Shown: positions 1-10,067, counted from the first letter of the stretch. The stretch is 36,433 nucleotides of DNA from Gammaproteobacteria bacterium LSUCC0112 (GCA_004535785.1 SPIB01000001.1:1499449-1535881); one strand, 5' to 3'. The notes: generated by a model from the sequence alone, not told the origin. Numbers and translations are program-made.

Positions 1-8
1 ACTCCTTT
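1..8 (-). promoter_or_regulatory. Possible ribosome binding site of an off-window gene
   Basis: Read on the minus strand, the first eight bases are AAAGGAGT, close to a full Shine-Dalgarno sequence. They lie 71 bases beyond the argH stop. This suggests that another minus-strand gene starts just outside the left edge and may be co-transcribed with argH. The start codon is not in the window, so this is inference. Confidence 0.35.
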
Positions 9-78
9 GTGGCACCAGCGCACGTTGCTTTGCGCCTGATTGCTTTTTGCTCACTGCTGGCTGGCCACTGGCACAGTC

Positions 79-1494
79 TCAGCGTGTAGCAATCAACTCG
101 CGGCAAGTGGCTACCGCCGCCCGCACCTGAGTAGGCGCGGTGCCACCGATGTGGTCACGCGCCTGCACAGACCCTTCGAGGCTGAGCACTGCAAACACAT
201 CGTCGGCGATGATGTCTGAGAACTGTTGCAGCTCCGACAGTGACAGTTCGCTTAAATCCTTTTTCTGTTGAATGCCATAGGCGACAGACTTGCCAACAAT
301 CTCGTGTGCGTCGCGGAAGGCCAGGCCTTTTTTGACCAGATAGTCAGCCAGGTCGGTGGCGGTGGCGTAACCTTTTTTGGCTGCCAGATACATGTTGTCC
401 TTTTTGGGTTTGATGGCCGGAATCATGTCACCGTAGGCTTTCAGGCAATCACGCAGCGTGTCAATCAGATCAAACAGCGGTTCTTTGTCTTCCTGATTGT
501 CCTTGTTGTAGGCCAGTGGTTGTGACTTCATCAACATCAGAAGAGCGATCAGATGGCCGGTAACACGGCCGCTTTTGCCACGCACCAGTTCAGGGACGTC
601 GGGGTTCTTTTTCTGCGGCATGATGGACGAGCCGGTGCAGAATCGATCGGGCAGGTCAATAAAATCAAATTGTGCCGATGTCCAAAGAATCAATTCTTCC
701 GAGAACCGTGACAGATGCGTCATGATCAGACTGCCACAGGCGGCCAGTTCAATCGCAAAATCACGGTCACTGACCGAGTCCAGTGAGTTGCGCGTCGGCG
801 CATCAAATCCCAGTTGTTCAGCCGTGTAATGTCGGTTGATCGGGTAGCTGGTGCCCGCCAGTGCTGCGGCGCCCAGCGGCGACTTGTTCAGACGCTTACG
901 GCAGTCAAGCAAGCGGCTGTAATCGCGATCTAGCATTTCAAACCATGCCAGCAGGTGGTGACCAAAGGTAATGGGCTGCGCAGTCTGCAGGTGTGTGAAC
1001 CCCGGCATAATGGTGTCGGCTTCACGCTCGGCAATATCCAGCAGCGCACTTTGCAGGCGCGTCAGTTCTGCAGCGATCACGTCTATTTCATCGCGCACAT
1101 ACAGGCGGATGTCCGTCGCTACCTGATCGTTGCGTGAACGGCCGGTGTGCAGCTTTTTGCCGGTCAAGCCAATACGTTTGGTGAGCTCGGATTCGATGTT
1201 CATGTGCACATCTTCCAGCGCTACTGACCAGGTAAAATTACCGGCTTCGATGTCCGTTTGAATGGCAAGCAGACCGTCCACAATCGCGGTGCATTCATTT
1301 TCCGTCAGGATGCCAGCCTGTTGCAGCATGCGCGCGTGAGCAATAGATCCGCGGATATCCTGGCGATACATGCGTTGGTCAAAACTGACGGACGCGGTAA
1401 AACGCTGCACAAAGGCATCGGTGGCTTCCGTAAATCGGCCGCCCCATAGAGTGTGGCTGCTGTTCTGGCCCGGCGCGGTTGTTTTGTTGCTCAT
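79..1494 (-). CDS. argH: Argininosuccinate lyase
   Basis: Cytosolic enzyme of the last step of arginine synthesis; it splits argininosuccinate into arginine and fumarate. The protein is about 471 residues, normal for the family. It carries the fumarase/aspartase superfamily signature [12 protein letters not shown], whose loop contains the catalytic serine, plus the upstream blocks HTGRSRNDQ and [10 protein letters not shown] that build the active site in the tetramer. I chose ATG at 1494 because AGGTG lies about 6 bases upstream. A GTG three codons earlier (1503) is also in frame but has no good ribosome binding site. The gene is divergent from hemC across about 150 bases. In Pseudomonas, argH and hemC flank the algR region; here nothing separates them. 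Confidence 0.97.
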   Translation of the reverse strand: MSNKTTAPGQNSSHTLWGGRFTEATDAFVQRFTASVSFDQRMYRQDIRGSIAHARMLQQAGILTENECTAIVDGLLAIQTDIEAGNFTWSVALEDVHMNIESELTKRIGLTGKKLHTGRSRNDQVATDIRLYVRDEIDVIAAELTRLQSALLDIAEREADTIMPGFTHLQTAQPITFGHHLLAWFEMLDRDYSRLLDCRKRLNKSPLGAAALAGTSYPINRHYTAEQLGFDAPTRNSLDSVSDRDFAIELAACGSLIMTHLSRFSEELILWTSAQFDFIDLPDRFCTGSSIMPQKKNPDVPELVRGKSGRVTGHLIALLMLMKSQPLAYNKDNQEDKEPLFDLIDTLRDCLKAYGDMIPAIKPKKDNMYLAAKKGYATATDLADYLVKKGLAFRDAHEIVGKSVAYGIQQKKDLSELSLSELQQFSDIIADDVFAVLSLEGSVQARDHIGGTAPTQVRAAVATCRELIATR

Positions 1495-1643
1495 AGTGGT
1501 CACCTGCTGTTGAAAACGCCGCGGAGTATATCACGCGGCTGCTGGCGGGCGAATCAGAGAGACAGGGCGTGCCACATTCAGGCTGTTTTTGGCGTAGAAT
1601 GCACATAAGATCTCTAAACCAATTGTGATGAAATGGACGTGTT

Positions 1644-2576
1644 ATGGCTTCAAATGTAATCCGTATTGCCACCCGTCGCAGCCCGCTGGCCTTGTGGCAG
1701 GCTGAATACGTGCGTGATGCGCTGCTGGCTGGCAACCCCGGCATAACCGTGGAACTGGTGGGCATTGCCACCAAGGGCGACAAAATTCTGGACGTGCCGT
1801 TGGCCAAAGTCGGTGGTAAGGCCTTGTTTGTGAAAGAGCTGGAAACTGCCATGCTGGATGGCGAAGCTGATCTGGCCGTGCATTCCATGAAGGATGTGCC
1901 CATGGAGTTTCCGCACGGTCTGTTCCTGTCCGTGATTTGTCCCCGGGAAGACCCACGTGATGCGTTTGTATCCAATACCTACAAGTCGCTGGATGAATTG
2001 CCGCTCGGCGCCTGCGTGGGCACCTCGAGTTTACGCCGTCAATGCCAGTTGCGCAGTGTGCGACCAGACATACGTATCGCCGACTTGCGTGGTAACGTGG
2101 GGACACGACTTGGTAAGCTGGATGCCGGAGAATTTGATGCCATCATTCTGGCGGCTGCCGGTTTGATACGTCTTGAACTTGGTGCCCGTATTGCGCAGTT
2201 TTTGCCCACGGATTTGTCGTTGCCTGCGGGCGGCCAGGGTGCGGTGGGGATAGAGTGTCGTGAAGGTGATGAACGTATTATCAGCCTGTTGGCACCGTTG
2301 CATGATCGTGACACCGCAGATCGTGTGATTGCCGAGCGTGCGCTGAATAAACGTTTAAACGGGGGTTGTCAGGTACCGATTGCGTGTTTTGCCGAGTTGG
2401 ACGGCGATCAATTACACCTGCGCGGCCTGGTTGGGTCTAGCGATGGCAAGCAACTCTTGCGCACTGAAATACGCGGCCATCGCCGCGATGCGGAACAGCT
2501 GGGTATACAGGCCGCTGAGCATTTGCTGTCACAGGGGGCCGACAAGATTCTGGCAGCGCTATACGCCGGACAGTAA
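1644..2576 (+). CDS. hemC: Hydroxymethylbilane synthase (porphobilinogen deaminase)
   Basis: Cytosolic tetrapyrrole enzyme that joins four porphobilinogen units into the linear hydroxymethylbilane, the substrate of HemD. The 310-residue length is typical. The cofactor-attachment cysteine is Cys242 in [11 protein letters not shown], which binds the dipyrromethane primer; the numbering equals that of the E. coli enzyme. Other visible family blocks are [11 protein letters not shown] at the N terminus, HSMKDVP, and [11 protein letters not shown]. It is the first gene of hemC-hemD-hemX-hemY; hemD starts 35 bases after its stop. The start is ATG with only a weak upstream GGA. I saw no convincing sigma-70 promoter in the short divergent gap to argH. 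Confidence 0.97.
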   Translation: MASNVIRIATRRSPLALWQAEYVRDALLAGNPGITVELVGIATKGDKILDVPLAKVGGKALFVKELETAMLDGEADLAVHSMKDVPMEFPHGLFLSVICPREDPRDAFVSNTYKSLDELPLGACVGTSSLRRQCQLRSVRPDIRIADLRGNVGTRLGKLDAGEFDAIILAAAGLIRLELGARIAQFLPTDLSLPAGGQGAVGIECREGDERIISLLAPLHDRDTADRVIAERALNKRLNGGCQVPIACFAELDGDQLHLRGLVGSSDGKQLLRTEIRGHRRDAEQLGIQAAEHLLSQGADKILAALYAGQ

Positions 2577-2611
2577 GTGAGTGGAATCGTTAATCAACTG
2601 GAAAAAGAGCC

Positions 2612-3406
2612 ATGACTGAAATGACTTTATCCGGCATCAACGTATTATTGACACGACCTGCTGCGCAATCTGCAGCACTTGCATCGGCAATCACCGGGCT
2701 GGGTGGTAATGTGTGTGAGCTGCCACTGATAGAGATCGAACCCGTGACCGACGTGGCAGCATGTGAAACAATTAAATCCATGATCCTCAATCTGGATCAT
2801 TATTACGCGGCTATTTTTATCAGCACCAATGCCGCACGCATGGGTATGCAGTGGATCGATCGCTACTGGCCGCAATTGCCTGTTGGGCTCAGTGCATATG
2901 CGGTAGGTCCCGGTACGGCACAAGTACTCAAGGAATTTGACTGGCCGGTGTTTGTGTCGGATAAAGGTGTTACCAGCGAGGACCTGTTAGCGTTGCCAGG
3001 GTTGCGGCAGGTTGATGGAAAAAAAATTGCATTGTTTCGTGGTGTGGGCGGACGTGAGTTATTAGCGGAAACACTGCGCGAACGTGGTGCAGCTGTTGAC
3101 TATCTGGAGTTGTATCACCGGCATACACCTGACTATTCGCAAAATGTGCTGGCAGATTTGATCCATGATCAGCATGTTAATGCGATTGTTGTGAGCAGTG
3201 CACAAATTCTGGACGTTCTGCTGCATTCCCTGCATCAGGATGTCGCGAGATTGACAACCATCCCTTTGATTGTGCCGTCTGAGCGCGTGCGTCAACGCGC
3301 GTTAGATGCCGGCATTCATATTGTGATCAATGCGGGTGGTGCGGACGAGGGGGCGGTCATCAAGAGTTTAAAAGCGATTGCCCCTGCAATCAGACCAACG
3401 CTCTAA
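2612..3406 (+). CDS. hemD: Uroporphyrinogen-III synthase
   Basis: Converts hydroxymethylbilane to uroporphyrinogen III by ring closure with inversion of ring D, in the cytosol. The 264 residues match the HemD fold: two alpha/beta domains that diverge greatly between species. Recognisable pieces are VLLTRPAAQS at the N terminus, FISTNAARM, and AVGPGTAQVL near the middle. Because the family is poorly conserved, position directly after hemC strengthens the call. The ATG is preceded by a purine-rich GGAAAAAGAG. It is most likely translated from the hemC transcript, and hemX follows after 37 bases. Confidence 0.94.
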   Translation: MTEMTLSGINVLLTRPAAQSAALASAITGLGGNVCELPLIEIEPVTDVAACETIKSMILNLDHYYAAIFISTNAARMGMQWIDRYWPQLPVGLSAYAVGPGTAQVLKEFDWPVFVSDKGVTSEDLLALPGLRQVDGKKIALFRGVGGRELLAETLRERGAAVDYLELYHRHTPDYSQNVLADLIHDQHVNAIVVSSAQILDVLLHSLHQDVARLTTIPLIVPSERVRQRALDAGIHIVINAGGADEGAVIKSLKAIAPAIRPTL

Positions 3407-3443
3407 CAGCGTTGACGGTATGTTCCTGACGGAGTAGTTAATA

Positions 3444-4775
3444 TTGAACAGCGAACAAGACAGAACTGACGGGCAAGCAACTGTCGAAACCGACGCTACT
3501 TTGCCCGGTGCCAATGAGGGCGAACCATCAAAAGCAGCGCCGAAAAATACAATATCTCAGCCTGTGGCGCGGTCACAGCCATGGCTGCTTTGGTTGATAG
3601 TCATTCTGCTGTGTGGTGCTGTTGGGGCTTTTTATTGGCAACAGACCCGGTTTAGTCTGAGTCATTCTTCGGCGCTGCTATCCCTGCAGGAAAGCAACCA
3701 ACAATTGAACGCTGAGTTGACTGCGGCACAAACAAACATGCAAACAGAACTGCAATCACAGGTTGCTTTGATGCAAGCCAACGCCGGATCGCTTCAACAG
3801 GCGTTGTCAGAGCTGCAGACCATGGAACAGCAGGACGAACAGCGAATACAGGGGCTGCAGCAGCGCCTGGAACGACAGTTGCAAGATACCCGAACAGTGG
3901 TCACGGCACTGCAACGGCAAGTGGCGGGATTACAACAGCGCGATACCCGTTGGATCAATGCAGAAGCGGCTTATCTGATGCGGCTGGCTGAGCACAAACT
4001 GACGCTGGAAAACAATCCGTCGGCGACCCTGCAATTGCTGCGATCCGTCGAGGTGTTGTTGCGCGACCAGACGGATCCGCTGGCACAGACAGCGCTGCAA
4101 AATCTTGCGCAGGATATTGCGGCGATTGAGTCAGCACGTGTGCCAGACCGTTTTGTACTGGCACAGCGCGTCAGCGAACTTGCTGCTGTGTTGGACGATG
4201 TGTCGGTCACTGGTGTTCGTCAAGCGATGTATCAGCAGGGGGTGAGCAATGTTCGCGAGCAGACAGCGACAGTGGACGCTGACCAAAGCTGGACTACCGC
4301 GGTGATCAGTTTGTTCCGCAGCATTTTTGTGTGGCGTCAGGCTGAACAGAACCCGCTGGAGTTCCTGTCATCGGATCAGGAAAGTCTGATCAAGCTTCAG
4401 ATGCGACTGCAGTTTGAGCAGGCGCGGTTTGCCGTCATGCAAGCTGACCAGCGATTGTTTGAAGATGCGTTGGAGCAGGTTGCCGCCGGATTGCAACGCT
4501 ACTTTATGCAAGACAGCAACGTCGCAACGCAACTACACGATGACGTGCAGGCGCTGTCGGTTCAGAGCGTACAGGGTGACCTGCCTGACATTTCCTCCAC
4601 CCGGGCGTTGGTAGAACAACTGCAAGGTGCTGAACCCGAAACCACCCCAATGTCAGTGCCTACGCCATCTCCCGTCATGTTATCGCCAGACGAACCTGTT
4701 CAGGCTGAGCCAGTATCCCCTGATGCCCCATCATCACCGGTACAAAGCACCGAGCCGGAGGAGGCAGCAGAATGA
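3444..4775 (+). CDS. hemX: HemX, membrane protein of the hem operon
   Basis: Inner-membrane protein of 443 residues encoded next to hemD in many proteobacteria. It is often annotated as uroporphyrin-III C-methyltransferase, but it has no SAM-binding methyltransferase motif and its molecular role is unsettled. Visible architecture: a charged cytoplasmic N terminus, one membrane helix at residues 47-65 (LLWLIVILLCGAV), a long Gln/Glu/Leu-rich coiled coil around 80-170, a globular HemX domain to about 380, and a Pro/Glu-rich C-terminal tail. Translation appears to start at TTG 3444, with GGAG ten bases upstream. The stop overlaps the hemY start by four bases (ATGA), indicating translational coupling. 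Confidence 0.9.
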   Translation: MNSEQDRTDGQATVETDATLPGANEGEPSKAAPKNTISQPVARSQPWLLWLIVILLCGAVGAFYWQQTRFSLSHSSALLSLQESNQQLNAELTAAQTNMQTELQSQVALMQANAGSLQQALSELQTMEQQDEQRIQGLQQRLERQLQDTRTVVTALQRQVAGLQQRDTRWINAEAAYLMRLAEHKLTLENNPSATLQLLRSVEVLLRDQTDPLAQTALQNLAQDIAAIESARVPDRFVLAQRVSELAAVLDDVSVTGVRQAMYQQGVSNVREQTATVDADQSWTTAVISLFRSIFVWRQAEQNPLEFLSSDQESLIKLQMRLQFEQARFAVMQADQRLFEDALEQVAAGLQRYFMQDSNVATQLHDDVQALSVQSVQGDLPDISSTRALVEQLQGAEPETTPMSVPTPSPVMLSPDEPVQAEPVSPDAPSSPVQSTEPEEAAE

Positions 4776-5023
4776 AAAAGATTCTGATATTAAGTCTGCT
4801 CGCCATGGCCGCCGGCTTGTTTTTAGCCCTACAGATGATAAAAGACCCCGGGTATGTGCTGATCGCCTACGGCGGCTGGACCTTCGAAACCAGCGTGTTT
4901 GCGTTGCTGGTGTTGCTCGTGGTCACCACAATCGTGCTCAGGCTAACCTACCTGCTACTGGCCTGGCTGAACCCCATGAGATTTTTCCGAAAAACCGGGA
5001 AACAAACCACCGCAACAAAATAA
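4772..5023 (+). CDS. hemY: Truncated HemY-like protein (N-terminal membrane domain only)
   Basis: An 83-residue protein matching only the N-terminal HemY domain. It has a first membrane helix (residues 3-23), the family hallmark DPGYVLIAYGGWTFET, a second helix (about 40-66) and a short basic tail. Full HemY proteins of the proteobacterial hem operon are about 400 residues, with a long TPR-containing periplasmic or cytoplasmic part. That part is absent here: a TAA follows, and the convergent ubiD gene ends 43 bases later, so no displaced remainder fits downstream. The start overlaps the hemX stop (ATGA), so the gene is still embedded in the operon. It may be a functional mini-HemY or a decayed gene. 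It is unrelated to protoporphyrinogen oxidase, which is also called HemY. Confidence 0.85.
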   Translation: MKKILILSLLAMAAGLFLALQMIKDPGYVLIAYGGWTFETSVFALLVLLVVTTIVLRLTYLLLAWLNPMRFFRKTGKQTTATK

Positions 5024-5065
5024 TCTGTGTGACTCGCCCGACAACCACTCGCCTAAAAGCCTCTG

Positions 5066-6529
5066 TTACAGACCTAACTGCCCCCAAAGTTCATCAACAC
5101 GCTTTTTCACCGCAGCATCCATCACAATCGGCGTCCCCCACTCACGTGTTGTTTCACCCGGCCACTTGTTAGTTGCATCCATACCAATCTTCGAGCCCAG
5201 CCCCGACACCGGTGACGCAAAATCCAGATAATCAATCGGCGTATTCTCAATCAGAACCGTATCCCGAGCCGGATCCATACGCGTGGTCATTGCCCAGATC
5301 ACATCATTCCAGTCACGAATGTTCACGTCATCATCGGTCACGATGACAAACTTGGTATACATAAACTGCCGCAGGAATGACCACACACCCATCATCACGC
5401 GTTTGGCATGCCCGGGATATTGTTTACGGATGCTGACGATCGCCAGGCGATATGAGCAGCCTTCTGGCGGCAAATAAAAATCCACAATTTCCGGATACTG
5501 CTTTTGCAGCAAGGGCACAAACACTTCGTTCAGTGCCACGCCCAGCATGGCGGGTTCATCGGGCGGACGGCCCGTGTACGTGCTGTGGTAAATCGGATCT
5601 TTTCGATGAGTGATTTTTTTAACCGTGAACACGGGAAATTTATCGACTTCATTGTAATAACCGGTGTGGTCACCAAATGGGCCCTCATCAGCCATGTCAT
5701 TTGCTTCAATCACGCCTTCCAGCACAATTTCCGCACTGGCAGGCACCTGAAGGTTATTGGTCAGGCACTGGATGACTTCCGTCTTGCTGCCACGCAGCAA
5801 ACCGGCAAATGCATATTCAGACAATGTATCTGGAATGGGCGTTACGGTAGCCAGTATGGTGGCCGGGTCAGCACCAATTGCAATCGACACCGGAAACGGC
5901 TCACCCGGATGCTTGAGCTGCCAGTCCCGGAAATCCAGCGCGCCACCACGATGTGATAACCAGCGCATGATCAGCCGGTTTTTGCCGATCACCTGCATGC
6001 GATAGATGCCGAGATTTTGCCGATCCTTTTCTGGTCCTCGGGTGATCACCAATGGCCATGTCACCAACGGACCTGCATCACCCGGCCAGCAGGTTTGCAC
6101 CGGCAAGAATGAGAGATCAACGTCGTTTTCATTAATGACCACATCCTGGCAGGGGGCAGACTTGCGTACGTTGGGTGCAATATTCAACACCTGTTTCCAG
6201 GTCGGCAGGTTTTCCCAAAGATCGCGCCAGCCTTTGGGTGGCGTTGGTTCTTTCAGAAATGCCATGAGTTTGCCAACGTCACGCAGCCCCTGCACATCCT
6301 GCTGTCCCATTGCCAGCGCAATGCGCCGCGTGTTGCCAAACAGATTGCCCAGCAATGGCACCTTGGAGCCGATGGGATTTTCAAACAGCAATGCAGGACC
6401 ACCCGCACGCAGCGTACGGTCACAAATCTCGGTGATTTCCAGATTGGGATCCACCGGCACAGTGATGCGTTTTAATTCACCCTCCGCTTCCAGCAGCGCA
6501 ATAAATTCACGAAGATCTTTAAATGACAT
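5066..6529 (-). CDS. ubiD: 4-hydroxy-3-polyprenylbenzoate decarboxylase
   Basis: Decarboxylates 3-polyprenyl-4-hydroxybenzoate in ubiquinone biosynthesis, using prenylated FMN supplied by UbiX (ubiX is not in this window). The 487 residues match UbiD. Visible family blocks include the N-terminal [13 protein letters not shown], the stretch [14 protein letters not shown], the DHTGYYNE loop and the C-terminal [11 protein letters not shown]. The last two belong to conserved prFMN/active-site regions of the family. ATG at 6529 is preceded by AAAGGA with 8-base spacing. The gene converges on the hem cluster and is followed upstream by rho on the same strand, separated by a terminator. Confidence 0.97.
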   Translation of the reverse strand: MSFKDLREFIALLEAEGELKRITVPVDPNLEITEICDRTLRAGGPALLFENPIGSKVPLLGNLFGNTRRIALAMGQQDVQGLRDVGKLMAFLKEPTPPKGWRDLWENLPTWKQVLNIAPNVRKSAPCQDVVINENDVDLSFLPVQTCWPGDAGPLVTWPLVITRGPEKDRQNLGIYRMQVIGKNRLIMRWLSHRGGALDFRDWQLKHPGEPFPVSIAIGADPATILATVTPIPDTLSEYAFAGLLRGSKTEVIQCLTNNLQVPASAEIVLEGVIEANDMADEGPFGDHTGYYNEVDKFPVFTVKKITHRKDPIYHSTYTGRPPDEPAMLGVALNEVFVPLLQKQYPEIVDFYLPPEGCSYRLAIVSIRKQYPGHAKRVMMGVWSFLRQFMYTKFVIVTDDDVNIRDWNDVIWAMTTRMDPARDTVLIENTPIDYLDFASPVSGLGSKIGMDATNKWPGETTREWGTPIVMDAAVKKRVDELWGQLGL

Positions 6530-6711
6530 CAGCGGTTTCCTTTAATTCACAGAACGGCAATCGTCAATCACTCTTGGATGTTCCCATTGCAGTCAGACGT
6601 GTGCACGTGGCCGTTTGTTGTACGCTTTTAAAACAAAAAAGGTTTTTACAATTCTATTTTAGTATAACGGAAGTATCAGAAGCGTAGGCGAGGCAGCAAA
6701 GGTGGGAAAAG

Positions 6712-6773
6712 AAAGGGCCGGACAAGCGCAGTTTACAGTGAGTAAATGAGCATTGGCCGGCCCTTTATTTTTT
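6712..6773. terminator. Strong bidirectional-type terminator downstream of rho
   Basis: A perfect 10-bp stem (AAAGGGCCGG at 6712-6721 with CCGGCCCTTT at 6757-6766) is followed by ATTTTTTT on the plus strand and by a T-rich run on the minus strand. It can end rho transcripts on the minus strand and plus-strand read-through. The unusually long 35-base loop contains its own small inverted pair (TTTAC/GTAAA); see findings. Confidence 0.8.
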
Positions 6774-6799
6774 CGCATTTGCAACGCAGGTAGCTTCTG

Positions 6800-8059
6800 T
6801 TACTTCCGTTTCATGGCGTTGAAGAAATCTTCATTCGTCTTGCTGTCTTTCAGCTTGTCGAGAATAAACTCCGCCGCCTGCACATCTTCCATCGTTGCCA
6901 GAATCTTGCGCAGAATCCACATACGTTGCAGTTCTTCTTCGCCAGTCAGCAGTTCTTCACGACGTGTGCCGGAGCGACGTACGTTCATAGCCGGGTAAAT
7001 ACGTTTCTCGGCAATTTTGCGGTCAAGATGGATTTCCATGTTGCCCGTGCCTTTGAATTCTTCGTAAATCACCTCGTCCATTTTTGAACCGGTTTCAACC
7101 AACGCGGTGGCGATAATGGTCAGACTGCCGCCTTCTTCCAGATTACGTGCCGCACCAAAGAATCGTTTCGGGCGCTCAAGTGCGTGGGCATCCACACCGC
7201 CGGTCAATACTTTACCAGAAGAGGGCACAATGGTGTTGTAGGCGCGCGCCAGTCGGGTAATGGAGTCGAGCAGAATAACCACGTCTTCTTTGTGTTCGAC
7301 AAGGCGCTTGGCCTTTTCGATGACCATCTCGGCGACTTGCACGTGACGGGCGGGCGGTTCATCAAAGGTACTGGCAACCACTTCGCCGCGCACAGAGCGC
7401 TGCATGTCGGTTACTTCTTCAGGACGTTCGTCGATCAACAACACAATGAGTCGACATTCAGGATTGTTGCGGGTAATCGACTGTGCAATGTTCTGCAGCA
7501 ACAGCGTTTTACCAGCTTTGGGTGGCGATACAATCAAACCACGCTGACCTTTGCCGATGGGCGCCGTCAGGTCGATGATACGGGCGCTGAGATCTTCAGT
7601 ACTGCCATTACCCAGTTCAAGGCGCAGGCGCTCAGTCGGGAACAGGGGAGTCAGGTTTTCGAAGAGAATTTTCTGTTTGGAGTTTTCGGGTTTTGCGAAG
7701 TTAACTTCGGAGATCTTCAGCAGGGCAAAATAACGCTCACCTTCTTTCGGGGGGCGAATTTTGCCGGATATCGTGTCGCCCGTACGCAGGTTGAATCTGC
7801 GAATCTGGCTGGGTGACACATAGATATCGTCGGGGCCGGCCAGATAGGATGAATCAGATGATCGCAGGAATCCAAAGCCATCCTGCAGAATTTCCAGAAC
7901 CCCGTCACCACTGATGTCTTCGCCGTTTTTGGCGTGTTTTTTCAGAATCGCAAATATGATGTCTTGCTTGCGGGTACGGGAGAGGTTTTCAAGGCCCATT
8001 TCCTGTGCTCTTTCAAGCAGTTGAGCAATGGGTTGCTTTTTCAGATCAGTTAGATTCAT
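6800..8059 (-). CDS. rho: Transcription termination factor Rho
   Basis: Hexameric RNA-dependent ATPase/helicase that terminates transcription and controls its own synthesis in many bacteria. The 419 residues are the standard length. Domain order: N-terminal Rho helix bundle ([14 protein letters not shown]), the cold-shock-like RNA-binding fold around residues 50-125 ([17 protein letters not shown]), and the RecA-type ATPase. That ATPase has Walker A SPPKAGKT near 175-183, Walker [12 protein letters not shown], the Q-loop [12 protein letters not shown] and the R-loop [10 protein letters not shown]. All key motifs are intact. It lies downstream of trxA on the same strand, as in E. coli. A 178-base untranslated leader follows the predicted promoter. 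Confidence 0.98.
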   Translation of the reverse strand: MNLTDLKKQPIAQLLERAQEMGLENLSRTRKQDIIFAILKKHAKNGEDISGDGVLEILQDGFGFLRSSDSSYLAGPDDIYVSPSQIRRFNLRTGDTISGKIRPPKEGERYFALLKISEVNFAKPENSKQKILFENLTPLFPTERLRLELGNGSTEDLSARIIDLTAPIGKGQRGLIVSPPKAGKTLLLQNIAQSITRNNPECRLIVLLIDERPEEVTDMQRSVRGEVVASTFDEPPARHVQVAEMVIEKAKRLVEHKEDVVILLDSITRLARAYNTIVPSSGKVLTGGVDAHALERPKRFFGAARNLEEGGSLTIIATALVETGSKMDEVIYEEFKGTGNMEIHLDRKIAEKRIYPAMNVRRSGTRREELLTGEEELQRMWILRKILATMEDVQAAEFILDKLKDSKTNEDFFNAMKRK

Positions 8060-8244
8060 AGGCTAGAGTTTATGTAAAGTTTGGGTACAGGAAATCTGTA
8101 ACAGGCAACGCAGCGAAGGCCAGAAATAACAATGATGTTGTTGATGCAGGCTGAGATGCCGATCGGTTTAAAAGATAAAGAGTTTTGGATTAAGTCAGTC
8201 GGGTTTGAGACTGGAATCCGCGCCGTTTAACGGGGATGCGGCTG
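8060..8244 (-). other. Untranslated leader region of rho
   Basis: This is the transcribed but apparently non-coding stretch between the predicted rho promoter and the rho start. It is C-rich with few G residues in places on the minus strand, for example around 8100-8200. That is the composition Rho prefers for binding, so autogenous attenuation is plausible. This is inferred from composition and from known rho autoregulation. Confidence 0.4.
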
Positions 8245-8273
8245 AATATAATTGCTCAGGGACCGGCTGTCTA
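8245..8273 (-). promoter_or_regulatory. Predicted sigma-70 promoter of rho, with overlapping palindrome
   Basis: On the minus strand, TAGACA (8268-8273, 5 of 6 consensus bases) and TATATT (8245-8250, 5 of 6) are separated by exactly 17 bases. The predicted start near 8238 gives a leader of roughly 178 bases before the rho ATG. A 14-base AT-rich palindrome, TACAAAAATTTGTA (8272-8285), overlaps the -35 element. A second small palindrome, CCGTTTAACGG (8223-8233), lies just inside the leader. I saw no convincing leader-peptide gene comparable to E. coli rhoL. Confidence 0.6.
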
Positions 8274-8294
8274 CAAAAATTTGTATCTTTGTGT

Positions 8295-8323
8295 GACCCC
8301 GGAATGCTCGGATTCCGGGGGTC
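8295..8323 (-). terminator. Possible terminator of trxA
   Basis: GACCCCGGAAT (8295-8305) can pair with ATTCCGGGGGTC (8312-8323) around a 6-base loop. This gives a very stable 9-bp core plus two more pairs across one bulged G. It lies just beyond the trxA stop. The T-run expected on the minus strand is not immediate (a run of five T follows about 15 bases later), so it may act with Rho or as a 3' end stabiliser. Confidence 0.55.
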
Positions 8324-8361
8324 AATAATAATCCAGCAGCATACGCTGCCAGATAAACGCA

Positions 8362-8688
8362 TCAAATCATGCTGTCGATAAATGCTGCCAGCTGTGATTT
8401 TGACAATGCGCCTACTTTGGTGCCGGCAACCTGGCCGTCTTTAAAGATAATCAGCGTTGGTATACCGCGGATGCCGAATTTGGGTGCTGTCATGGTGCTG
8501 GAGTCAACGTTGAGTTTGCAAATTTTTAGACGACCATCATATTCGTCGGCCAGTTCATCAAGCACCGGGGCGATCATTTTGCAGGGGCCGCACCATTCTG
8601 CCCAGAAGTCCACCATCACGGGGCTGTCAGACTTGAGGACGTCTTGTTCAAAACTTGCATCGGTGATGTGGACGATTTTGTCGCTCAT
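8362..8688 (-). CDS. trxA: Thioredoxin
   Basis: Small cytosolic dithiol oxidoreductase that reduces disulfides in ribonucleotide reductase, methionine sulfoxide reductase and other proteins. The 108 residues match E. coli TrxA. The active site WCGPC is at residues 32-36 (Cys33, Cys36). The cis-proline loop RGIPTLIIF and the buried Asp in MVDFWAEW are present. ATG 8688 is preceded by AAGGA. It sits upstream of rho in the same direction, a widespread gammaproteobacterial pairing, but each gene has its own predicted promoter. Confidence 0.98.
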   Translation of the reverse strand: MSDKIVHITDASFEQDVLKSDSPVMVDFWAEWCGPCKMIAPVLDELADEYDGRLKICKLNVDSSTMTAPKFGIRGIPTLIIFKDGQVAGTKVGALSKSQLAAFIDSMI

Positions 8689-8785
8689 AGCAACGTTCCT
8701 TCAATGTAATGTCAGGGTAAGCGACAGGCGGAAAGCTAGATCGACTTAATGACGGCTGGTTAATGGAAATGTGTTCTTGATGACT

Positions 8786-8813
8786 ATCATAAGGGCAAAA
8801 AAACTTGTTTCAA
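8786..8813 (-). promoter_or_regulatory. Predicted sigma-70 promoter of trxA
   Basis: On the minus strand, TTGAAA (8808-8813) and TATGAT (8786-8791), each matching 5 of 6 consensus bases, are spaced by 16 bases. They lie about 100 bases upstream of the trxA ATG. The -35 element overlaps a short palindrome, CTTGTTTCAAG. The promoter lies between trxA and the large inverted repeat. Confidence 0.6.
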
Positions 8814-8835
8814 GTGGTTCTTTTGCGGTGGTGGT

Positions 8836-8934
8836 GACGGATTCAGTCCGCGGGAACCGGGAGGTTCCTCGCAACGACGCTGCGCGTCTGATTGTTGCTC
8901 GCTCTCCTCCCGGTTCCCGCGGACTGAATCCGTC
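8836..8934. repeat. Perfect 29-bp inverted repeat with structured loop
   Basis: The left arm at 8836-8864 is the exact reverse complement of the right arm at 8906-8934 (29 of 29 bases). The next outer bases (T at 8835 and 8935) do not pair, so the arm ends sharply. The 41-base loop contains a nested hairpin: GCAAC (8871-8875) pairs with GTTGC (8894-8898), and GACGC (8876-8880) with GCGTC (8884-8888). The left half can also fold on itself (GGAACC with GGTTCC). It is GC-rich, has no adjacent T-run and carries no open reading frame of its own. It lies in the gap between the hemB 3' end and the trxA promoter. A REP-like or MITE-like element, or a very stable transcript 3' end, are the main options. 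Confidence 0.9.
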
Positions 8935-9008
8935 TCTCAAACCTCCGGCCACCCGCCTGACCTACCACCATCTTGTTAAACAACAGCCGCAGCACTTGTC
9001 CCTGACGG
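8935..9008. other. Remainder of the trxA-hemB intergenic gap
   Basis: The 320-base gap from 8689 to 9008 holds the trxA leader and promoter and the 99-base palindromic element. These last 74 bases before the hemB stop show no gene, terminator or operator that I can support. Confidence 0.6.

Positions 9009-10067
<1,059 letters not shown>

Noticed and set aside
1379-2106. Minus-strand frames opposite argH and hemC starts
   Set aside because: They lie antisense to clearly coding hemC and have an implausible, unstructured composition.
4627-5172. Plus-strand 181-codon frame overlapping hemX, hemY and ubiD
   Set aside because: It is a shifted shadow of hemX and hemY, rich in His, Pro and Arg without conserved motifs. 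It does not contain the missing HemY TPR half.
8836-8934. Intrinsic terminator of hemB
   Set aside because: Although the stem is very stable, no T-run follows on the minus strand, and 29-bp arms with a 41-base structured loop are atypical for intrinsic termination.
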